NCBI GenBank assembly: GCA_040376155.1 | Contig: JBEIRG010000081.1 | Location: forward strand, 1-12,723 | Direction: 5' to 3' | Source: CADCWF01 sp903864575 | Lineage (GTDB): Bacteria; Chloroflexota; Chloroflexia; Thermomicrobiales; UBA6265 | Length of the DNA stretch: 12,723 nt | Shown: positions 7,211 through 12,723 of the stretch, piece after piece | Position numbering within the stretch: the first letter of the stretch is position 1 | Layout of the letters: each line of letters begins with the position of its first letter | Translations under genes and position numbers: made by a program | The notes under the pieces: model-generated | What the model saw: the letters and a program-made list of their open reading frames with translations, nothing else | Told to the model about the DNA's origin: nothing | Database searches by the model: none

Positions 7211-7576
7211 ATGGAGCACACGCGAAACTCCCCAGCGAGGAGACCCCCGGACCCGGAAGGCCAGGAGTCCGGGACGAACCCGTGGCTGCTGATCGGCACC
7301 CTGATCGGCGCCAAGATCGGGACCATCGTGATCATCCTCGCGGTCTCCTGGAACTCGCAGACGGGCGGCATGGTGGCCGCCAATAACTGGCACTGGCTGC
7401 CGGTTATTGGCGCGCTCCTCGCCGGCCCGATCACCTGGCAGGTGCGGTTGCGGCGTGCGAGGAGACAACGGGCCGCCCTGCTCCGCGCCGAATGGATGGT
7501 CGAAGGGGTCGATTCGGGCACATCCGGAAGCGCCTTTCCGCCGCATGCCGTTGACAGCGGAACGCCCCCAGCCTAG
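7211..7576 (+). CDS. Small two-helix membrane protein, function unknown
   Basis: A 121-aa product I do not recognise. The N-terminus (1-24) is polar and proline-rich. There are two clear membrane segments, about 25-47 (WLLIGTLIGAKIGTIVIILA) and 61-79 (HWLPVIGALLAGPITW). A strongly basic stretch RLRRARRQR (79-87) follows the second, which puts both ends in the cytoplasm. The tail has acidic and Gly/Ser residues. GAGG six bases before the ATG supports the start. The charge and hydrophobicity pattern makes it more convincing than a chance frame in GC-rich DNA. Its TAG stop (7574-7576) forms part of the next gene's -10. Divergent from the SDR. It may be a regulator or partner of a neighbouring membrane process, but nothing shows which. 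Confidence 0.6.
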   Translation: MEHTRNSPARRPPDPEGQESGTNPWLLIGTLIGAKIGTIVIILAVSWNSQTGGMVAANNWHWLPVIGALLAGPITWQVRLRRARRQRAALLRAEWMVEGVDSGTSGSAFPPHAVDSGTPPA

Positions 7577-7579
7577 CAT
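7551..7579 (+). promoter_or_regulatory. Near-consensus promoter of the glutamine-synthetase-like gene
   Basis: A perfect TTGACA (7551-7556), a spacer of exactly 17 bases and TAGCAT (7574-7579) overlap the last codons and stop of the small membrane protein. The start near 7586 gives a leader of about 63 bases to the ATG at 7649. This is the best promoter in the window. Confidence 0.75.
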
Positions 7580-7648
7580 CGCCCACCCGCTCTCCGAGCC
7601 AAGATGCAGCATTCGCAACCTCGATCAGCGACCATCAGGGAGCCAACC

Positions 7649-9031
7649 ATGTCCACCACACGCGCCGGCCGCATTTCCCTCGACCAGTTGCTGGACGCCA
7701 TCGGGCACGACGAGATCGACACCGTCATCACCGCCGCCTGCGACATGCAAGGCCGGTTGGTCGGCAAGCGGACGGTGGGATCCTTCTTCGCCGACCACGG
7801 TGTGGAGCACGGCGCGCATTTGTGCACGTACCTGCTTGGCACCGATATGGAGATGAACACCCCCGACGGCTACAAGCTGATGAACTGGGAGACCGGCTAC
7901 GGCGACTACCTCGCGCAGGCAGATTGGAACACCTTGCGCGTGCTTCCATGGCTCGAGAAGACGGCGTTCGTCTTCGCCGACTGGGTCGATGAGGCGACCG
8001 GCGACCTCGTTCCGGTCGCTCCGCGCTCCATGCTCAAGCGACAGATCGAGCGCGCGGAAGCGCTTGGATTCCGCCCCAGGTTCGCCAGTGAACTCGAGTT
8101 CTACGTGCTCAAGGAGACCTACGAGGAGGCGGAGGCAAAGGGCTTCGCCAACCTGCAACCGTTTGGCTGGTACAACGAGGACTATCACATCCTGCAGGCG
8201 ACCAAGGCCGAACCGCTCTACCGCCAGTTCCGAAACCATCTCAGCGCCGCCGGCGTTCCCATCGAGTTCTCGAAGGGCGAGGCAGGCGCCGGGCAACACG
8301 AGGTCAACATCCACTACGCCGACGCCCTGGAATCGGCCGACCGCGCGGTGCTCTACAAGCACGGCGCGAAGGAAATCGCCACCCAGAACGGCTGCGCCAT
8401 CACCTACATGGCCAAGCCCTACCAGGACTGGACGGGATCAAGCAGCCATATCCACCTCAGCCTGTGGGACCGAGACGGAGAGCACAACCTCTTCCCCGAT
8501 AATGGCACGGGCCGCCAGATGTCCGACGTCATGCGCTGGTTCCTCGGCGGGATGATGGCCGCTGCCCGCGAGATGTCCATTTTCATCGCCCACACGATCA
8601 ACAGTTACAAACGATACGCGGTCGCGAGCTGGGCGCCGGTCAACATCGTCTGGGCGCGAGACAACCGGACCTGTGGCTTCCGCGTCGTCGGGAGCGGCTC
8701 CGCGCTTCGCATCGAGAATCGCCTCCCCGGTGGGGATGCAAACATCTACCTTGCCTATGCCGCGGTTCTCGCCGCCGGTCTGAACGGGATCGAGCAGCGG
8801 ATCGAACCACCTGCGGAGCACCTCGGCAACGGCTACACCGCCGCCGGCTGCGAGCGAATGCCTCGTGCAATGTACGAGGCGATCGCCGCCCTCGAACAGG
8901 GCGTCCTTGCCCGCGCAGCCTTCGGCGACGACGTGGTCGACCATTACCTCAATTATGCCCGCCACGAGCAGGCGGCCTACGACATGGCCGTCAGCGACTG
9001 GGAGCGCCGCCGCTACTTCGAACGGGGGTAG
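7649..9031 (+). CDS. Glutamine synthetase family protein, probable gamma-glutamyl-amine ligase
   Basis: A 460-aa ATP-dependent ligase of the glutamine synthetase fold. Kept catalytic residues: E148 and E150 (SELEFYVL), E211 and E218 (EAGAGQHEVN), H267 (SSSHIHLSLW), NSYKR (318-322), R340 and R345, E356 and R358 (RIENRLPGGDANIYLAYAAV). So ATP, metals and glutamate can be bound. At the flap, the Glu of glutamine synthetase (the GYEAP motif) is W328 in SWAP. By hand alignment the ammonium-site Asp near residue 77 is also absent. No adenylylation motif NLYDLP is found. This fits PuuA/GlnA3-like enzymes that join glutamate to amines or polyamines rather than ammonia. AGGGAG sits seven bases before the ATG; an upstream ATG at 7604 lacks this. 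The following amine-forming decarboxylase supports an amine substrate. The substrate itself is unproven. Confidence 0.9.
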   Translation: MSTTRAGRISLDQLLDAIGHDEIDTVITAACDMQGRLVGKRTVGSFFADHGVEHGAHLCTYLLGTDMEMNTPDGYKLMNWETGYGDYLAQADWNTLRVLPWLEKTAFVFADWVDEATGDLVPVAPRSMLKRQIERAEALGFRPRFASELEFYVLKETYEEAEAKGFANLQPFGWYNEDYHILQATKAEPLYRQFRNHLSAAGVPIEFSKGEAGAGQHEVNIHYADALESADRAVLYKHGAKEIATQNGCAITYMAKPYQDWTGSSSHIHLSLWDRDGEHNLFPDNGTGRQMSDVMRWFLGGMMAAAREMSIFIAHTINSYKRYAVASWAPVNIVWARDNRTCGFRVVGSGSALRIENRLPGGDANIYLAYAAVLAAGLNGIEQRIEPPAEHLGNGYTAAGCERMPRAMYEAIAALEQGVLARAAFGDDVVDHYLNYARHEQAAYDMAVSDWERRRYFERG

Positions 9032-9045
9032 CAGGCACGCCCGAA

Positions 9046-9076
9046 TCGACACGATGGCGCGGCGGTCGGCTATCCT
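9046..9076 (+). promoter_or_regulatory. Weak promoter candidate before the decarboxylase
   Basis: TCGACA (9046-9051) and TATCCT (9071-9076) are separated by a long 19-base spacer. Transcription from it would start around 9083, at the ATG of the short upstream frame. Read-through from the ligase gene is equally possible. Confidence 0.3.
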
Positions 9077-9082
9077 GCCTGA

Positions 9083-9125
9083 CATGCGCGATTCGCCCTT
9101 GCAGGCAAAGGATCCCTGTTCGTGA
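9083..9125 (+). CDS. Possible 13-codon leader peptide overlapping the decarboxylase start
   Basis: ATG at 9083 opens MRDSPLQAKDPCS and ends at TGA 9123-9125. That stop shares GTGA with the GTG start of the decarboxylase at 9122. The ATG lies six bases after TATCCT, the spacing expected for a leaderless message. Such an arrangement could couple or regulate decarboxylase translation. The evidence is only position; a chance frame is quite possible. Note that the reading frame is 43 bases including the first base shift: codons run 9083-9085 onward with the stop assigned by eye. Confidence 0.2.
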
Positions 9126-10615
9126 GCATCGAAACCCGTCCCTGGCGAAAGCCGATGATCCTCGACCACCGGCGCGCTCCAATCGTCGATGAGATGCGTC
9201 GATACGTCGATGACGACGTGCTCCCTTTTTCCACCCCGGGGCACAAGCGCGGCCTGAGTATCGACCCCGAGTTCGCCAAGCTCGTCGGGCAACAGTTCCT
9301 GTCGGTCGATATCCCGGCCTGCGGCGGTTTCGACGATAGCCACCGCACGAAGGACGTGCAGGGAGAAGCTGAGCGCATCGCCGCGGACGCCTGGGGGGCG
9401 GACCGGACCTACTTCCTCGTCAATGGGTCTTCATCCGGCAACCACGGGTTCATGCTGGCGAACGTCGGTCCCGGCGATACCGTAATCGTGGCGCGAGATG
9501 TCCACAAATCCCTTATGGTCGCCCTGCTGCTCGCGGGGGCAAAGCCGGTTTACGTCGCGCAGCGCCTCCATCCGGACCTTTCCGTCGGCATGGGCATCGA
9601 CCCTGCCGATGTTGCCGCCGCGCTCGACGCGCACCCGGAGGCACGTCTCGTCGCGCTGGTCAGCCCATCCTATTGCGGCGTTCCGAGCGATTTGGGCGAA
9701 ATCTCCCGCATTGCCCACAGCCGTGGCGTTCCCGTCTACGTCGACGAGGCATGGGGGCCGCACTTCAGTTTTCACCCTGATCTGCCACCCTCCGCCATGG
9801 CATGCGGGGTCGATGGCGCGGTTGCGAGCACGCACAAGATTCTCGGCGCGCTCACCCAGTCCGCGGTGCTCAACGTGCAGGGGTCGCTGGTCGATTTCGG
9901 CAGGATCAACTCCGCTGTGGCGATGGTCACCACCACCAGCCCGATGGCTGCGATCTACGCCTCCATCGACGCCTGCCGCCGCCAGATGGCGATCGAGGGG
10001 GAATCCCTGCTTACGCGGGCCATCGCGCTGGCGACCAGCGCGCGGGCTCGGCTGCAGGCTATCCCCGGCGTGGGCGTGCTTGACGCCGCGACGCTTGGCG
10101 TCAACAGCTACGATCTGACCAAACTGGTGATCGATGTCGACGGCCTCGGCATCACGGGATTCGAGGCCGAGGCGATGCTCCGAGAAACGCACCACATCCA
10201 GGTCGAGATGAGCGATCTGATGAGCGTCGTTTGCGTCATCACCATCGGCGACACGCAGCACTCCATCGACCGGCTCGTCACGGCATTCGAGCGGATAGCC
10301 CAGTCAGGCACGGGCACGCGCCGAAGCGGTTCGGCATTCCGCTCCTCCGGCACGGCCATCGCCCCGGGCGAGCAGGCAATGTCCCCCCGTGAAGCCTATT
10401 TCGCCCGAGCAACCGCGATCCCCCTCGCGACAGCGGCGGGAAAGATCTCCGCGGAGTTGGTCATCCCCTACCCGCCCGGCATTCCCGTGCTGGTTCCCGG
10501 CGATGTGATTTCACCCGACAAGATCGCCTATTTGGGAGAGGGCGCATCGAACGGCATGTACTTTTCGGGCCCGGTGGACGGCTCGCTCGCAACCATCCGG
10601 GTCGTTGACCGCTGA
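9122..10615 (+). CDS. Orn/Lys/Arg decarboxylase family PLP enzyme
   Basis: A 497-aa fold-type I PLP decarboxylase of the SpeA/LdcC/YaaO group, cytoplasmic; it would make agmatine, cadaverine or putrescine. Motifs: STPGHKRG (37-44), NGSSSGNHG (101-109), H128 (ring-stacking His), VDEAWGPHFSFHP (207-219, D208 to the pyridine nitrogen), STHKILGALTQSAVLNV with the Schiff-base K239, and a C-terminal domain with AAGKISAELVIPYPPGIPVLVPGD. Many short-type members have DEAHG where this has DEAWG; Trp also occurs in the E. coli inducible enzymes. Which amino acid is used cannot be told. The GTG start at 9122 has AAGGA nine bases upstream; the next in-frame ATG is at 9155. It follows the ligase gene by 90 bases, and a shared amine route is likely. 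Confidence 0.9.
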   Translation: MSIETRPWRKPMILDHRRAPIVDEMRRYVDDDVLPFSTPGHKRGLSIDPEFAKLVGQQFLSVDIPACGGFDDSHRTKDVQGEAERIAADAWGADRTYFLVNGSSSGNHGFMLANVGPGDTVIVARDVHKSLMVALLLAGAKPVYVAQRLHPDLSVGMGIDPADVAAALDAHPEARLVALVSPSYCGVPSDLGEISRIAHSRGVPVYVDEAWGPHFSFHPDLPPSAMACGVDGAVASTHKILGALTQSAVLNVQGSLVDFGRINSAVAMVTTTSPMAAIYASIDACRRQMAIEGESLLTRAIALATSARARLQAIPGVGVLDAATLGVNSYDLTKLVIDVDGLGITGFEAEAMLRETHHIQVEMSDLMSVVCVITIGDTQHSIDRLVTAFERIAQSGTGTRRSGSAFRSSGTAIAPGEQAMSPREAYFARATAIPLATAAGKISAELVIPYPPGIPVLVPGDVISPDKIAYLGEGASNGMYFSGPVDGSLATIRVVDR

Positions 10616-10637
10616 CCGATCCTTGCCAAGCGATGCG

Positions 10638-10670
10638 AAGGGCCCCCGAAAACCGTTCCCGGGGGCCCTT
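10638..10670. terminator. GC-rich hairpin between convergent genes
   Basis: AAGGGCCCCCG (10638-10648) pairs perfectly with 10660-10670 around an 11-base loop. It lies between the decarboxylase stop (10615) and the permease stop (10694). Neither side has a T-run, so it is a hairpin-only terminator candidate for both directions. Confidence 0.6.
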
Positions 10671-10693
10671 GCGCTGTCGGTTCGTCGTCCGCG

Positions 10694-12220
10694 TTACCGT
10701 TCGCCCTCGGTGAGCGCCGGCGGCCCGGCAAACCGGTTCCTCGCCCAGACCAGCCAATAAATGAACAGCAGCGCGAGGAAGGCTACCGTGCCGTTGAACG
10801 CCCATGCGTTGTCGGGTCGCCACAGGAAGAGAACGGAAATCACCCCGATCCAGATCAGCGCAACCACCGCGATCGGTCGGCTGGCCCCACCGAGGCTCCA
10901 GCGCGCACTGCCGCGCCACTCCCCGGAACGAAGGCCGAGCAGCACCGGCGCGCCGTAGGCCCAGTAGAGCAGGTTGGTGCTCATCGCAGTGATGAGGCCG
11001 ATCGCCACGATGGGATCATCGGTGAACTGCGCGATCGCGCAAATTGCAACGGCGATGATCCCGGCGGTGATGATGGCCACCGACGGCGTCCGGTGCTTCG
11101 GGTCGACCCGGCTGAAAAAGGATGCCGCCGGAACTCCGCCGTCGCGGGCAAAGGCGTAGATCATGCGACCGGTCGACGCGACCGCCGACATCCCGCACAG
11201 CATCATCGCAATCACAATGACGAACGCGAGGAACAATCCGAGGTCGCCAAGGTTTTGCATCAGCGTATAGGCCACGGCAGGAGTGCCCGCGCCTTCCGCT
11301 GCCAGCGTCTCGGCGACCGGCGGCAACGCCCACGTGATTGCGAGGAGCAATACAAAACCGACGACGGCCGACACCAGCACCGACATGAAGATGCCACGCG
11401 CCGAAGCTCGCCGGGCGTCGATGGTTTCCTCGGCGGTGTGGGCAGAGGCGTCGTACCCGGTGTAGGTCCATTGCGCCTGCAACAGGCCCAGCAGGAACGC
11501 ACCGAAGATGCCGAATGCTCCCCAGAACGGCGGGTTCGCGGCGATGGCGGGGTCTCCCGGCTGGATGATGAAGGCGTAGCCGAAGCCATTTCGGTGCTTC
11601 GCCGCGACCAGTAACGCGGCAGCAATCAGCACCACGCCGAAGACGTGGATCCAGACGCTCAGGTCATTCAGCTTCGCCACCAGCCCGATGCCATACGTGT
11701 TGATCAGCACTTGCACCAGCGTGATCGCCGCCATCGTCCAGACCTGCAGCCCGAGCGTCGGCGCGACGCCGAAGAACTCCTGCAGCACGATGCGGTTGAA
11801 GAACGCGGCTGCTGCCCAGTTGATCCCGGCCACCGCTGTAATCAGCCCGCCGAGATTCAGCCACGCGGTCCACCAGCCCCAGTGCCGGTTGCCCATCCGC
11901 GAGGCCCAGTAGTAGAGCCCGCCCGCCGTCGGATAGGCGGACGCCACTTCGGCCATCGCCGCAGCGATGCACAAGGTGAAGAGCGACACGATTGGCCAAC
12001 CGATGCCGTTGATGCCCGGCCCGCCGTATTTGAGTCCGAATCCGTAGAGGATCACCGCGCCGGTGAGCACGGAGATGATCGAGAACGAGATCGCAAAGTT
12101 CGAAAACGACCCCATGACCCGCTTCAGCTCCTGGGCATAGCCAAGCTGGCGCAGATCGGCGACATCCTGATCGATGATTTCCTGCTCGCGACGTTCGGCT
12201 TCCGGCACCGTTGCCTGCAT
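10694..12220 (-). CDS. APC-superfamily amino acid/amine permease
   Basis: A 508-aa inner-membrane transporter with about 12 hydrophobic segments, the normal size for the family. The N-terminus DVADLRQLGYAQELKR (19-34) followed by FSNFAISFSIISVLTG, then AEVASAYPTAGGLYYW (90-105) and GYDASAHTAEET (255-266), are hallmarks of the amino acid/choline/GABA branch of APC permeases. It is therefore likely a proton-coupled importer of an amino acid, GABA or amine. The ATG at 12220 is preceded by a GGAG/AGGG stretch (12235-12224). The aminotransferase stop lies 36 bases upstream on the same strand, so the two are probably one transcript. The convergent ligase and decarboxylase genes suggest a linked amine or amino-acid substrate, but specificity is not readable. 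Confidence 0.93.
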   Translation of the reverse strand: MQATVPEAERREQEIIDQDVADLRQLGYAQELKRVMGSFSNFAISFSIISVLTGAVILYGFGLKYGGPGINGIGWPIVSLFTLCIAAAMAEVASAYPTAGGLYYWASRMGNRHWGWWTAWLNLGGLITAVAGINWAAAAFFNRIVLQEFFGVAPTLGLQVWTMAAITLVQVLINTYGIGLVAKLNDLSVWIHVFGVVLIAAALLVAAKHRNGFGYAFIIQPGDPAIAANPPFWGAFGIFGAFLLGLLQAQWTYTGYDASAHTAEETIDARRASARGIFMSVLVSAVVGFVLLLAITWALPPVAETLAAEGAGTPAVAYTLMQNLGDLGLFLAFVIVIAMMLCGMSAVASTGRMIYAFARDGGVPAASFFSRVDPKHRTPSVAIITAGIIAVAICAIAQFTDDPIVAIGLITAMSTNLLYWAYGAPVLLGLRSGEWRGSARWSLGGASRPIAVVALIWIGVISVLFLWRPDNAWAFNGTVAFLALLFIYWLVWARNRFAGPPALTEGER

Positions 12221-12256
12221 GGCCCTCTCCGTTCCAGGGCTCGGCAGCGGCCTCCG

Positions 12257-12673
12257 TCAGCCGCCCCGCGCGCCCGCGAACCACTGCCTGGCCGCCGACA
12301 GCCGTGCGGCAGCCAATTGGATTGTCTCATCCTGTTTGGCAAAGCAAAAGCGGGCCAGCATCGGCGCCCGCTCGCGATCGAAATAGAACGCTGAGGGCGG
12401 AACGGCGGCGACCCCGACCTCGACGGTCAGCCAACGGCAGAACGCCACGTCATCCTCGAATCCAAGTCCGTCGATGTCGGCCATCAGGAAATAGCTTCCT
12501 TCGACAGGCAGCGTCCGCAAGCCCGCCCCATCGAGCGCGGCATGCATCAACTCCCGGCGATGGGCATAGTCCGAAGCGACGAGATCGTAGTAGCCGTCGC
12601 TCGCTGCGGATTCCATCGCCGCCGCCATGGCGTCCTGGAACGGCGTGGCTGACGCGAACGTCACGAACTGGTG
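12257..12673 (-). CDS. Class I/II aminotransferase, C-terminal part only, broken at an inversion junction
   Basis: The last ~139 residues of a PLP aminotransferase of the methionine/kynurenine aminotransferase (YbdL-like) type. Visible: HQFVTFASATPFQDAM, YYDLVASDYAHRRELM, LPVEGSYFLMADIDG, DDVAFCRWLTVEVGVAAVPPSAFY, then LARFCFAK with the substrate-carboxylate Arg, and RL near the end. The PLP lysine region and everything before it are missing. The minus frame stays open to 12723, but beyond about 12673 its residues (RVIVRLEDHQF) no longer look like the family. The plus strand there encodes an earlier aminotransferase motif instead. A short GTG-start version (12664) would be an artefact of the break. 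Upstream partner of the permease, 36 bases apart. Confidence 0.8.
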   Translation of the reverse strand, partial: HQFVTFASATPFQDAMAAAMESAASDGYYDLVASDYAHRRELMHAALDGAGLRTLPVEGSYFLMADIDGLGFEDDVAFCRWLTVEVGVAAVPPSAFYFDRERAPMLARFCFAKQDETIQLAAARLSAARQWFAGARGG

Positions 12674-12723
12674 GTCTTCGAGCCGTACTATGACTCGTAT
12701 CTGCCTAGCACGATCATCGCCGG
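12653..12723 (+). pseudogene. Inverted fragment of the aminotransferase N-terminal half
   Basis: The plus strand from 12665 reads ELVVFEPYYDSYLPSTIIAG up to the window end. This matches the conserved GDE-VVFEP-YYDSY-P-AG block found roughly 140 residues before HQFVTF in this aminotransferase family. An in-frame TGA at 12650-12652 lies just upstream, so the fragment is not part of an intact plus-strand gene. It meets the minus-strand C-terminal part at GAACTGGTG (12665-12673), which reads ELV on plus and HQF on minus. Confidence 0.75.

Noticed and set aside
12257..12664. A complete small 135-aa protein starting at GTG 12664
   Set aside because: It is only the C-terminal third of an aminotransferase; the GTG is an internal Val codon of HQFVTF near the break.
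1..12723. tRNA/rRNA genes, CRISPR arrays, insertion sequences or phage genes
   Set aside because: None seen: no repeat-spacer pattern, transposase motif, or tRNA-like cloverleaf was noticed on either strand by eye.

Overview
This looks like a high-GC chromosomal segment from a bacterium of the Chloroflexota, probably Thermomicrobia-like. That placement is inferred from protein style: a Tat-exported cysteine-motif protein with an SH3b tail, a DUF2851 protein, and a SufU-type scaffold. It rests on recall, not on a database search. Both ends cut genes: aroE at the left edge and an aminotransferase at the right edge.

Left third (1-4799): housekeeping genes. On the minus strand mltG (peptidoglycan-chain terminating transglycosylase) runs into aroE (shikimate dehydrogenase) with a 29-base overlap. 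Divergent from mltG, on the plus strand, are miaA (tRNA A37 dimethylallyltransferase), a sufU-like Fe-S scaffold gene and a DUF2851 gene. The mltG/miaA divide holds two overlapping, nearly symmetric -10 elements, and miaA looks leaderless.

Middle (4800-7576): a 334-base gap carrying a promoter and leader leads to an exported, probably Tat-dependent protein with a four-cysteine motif and a C-terminal SH3b domain. A long hairpin separates it from a convergent SDR-family oxidoreductase. Divergent from the SDR is a small two-helix membrane protein whose stop codon lies inside a near-consensus promoter for the next gene.

Right third (7551-12723): a nitrogen/amine metabolism neighbourhood. A glutamine-synthetase-fold ligase, lacking the ammonium-site flap glutamate of true glutamine synthetase, is followed by an Orn/Lys/Arg-decarboxylase family enzyme. 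Facing them across a GC-rich hairpin is a minus-strand pair, an aminotransferase and a 12-helix APC permease. Together they suggest uptake, formation and gamma-glutamylation of an amine or polyamine, with an aminotransferase for the amino-acid side. The substrate is not determined.

The most striking observation is at the extreme right. The C-terminal third of the aminotransferase reads on the minus strand, but the last ~59 bases encode, on the plus strand, an aminotransferase motif that belongs upstream of it in the same protein family. This is an inversion junction inside the gene at a 9-base inverted match. It is either a genuine invertible segment or a fold-back chimera at a contig end.
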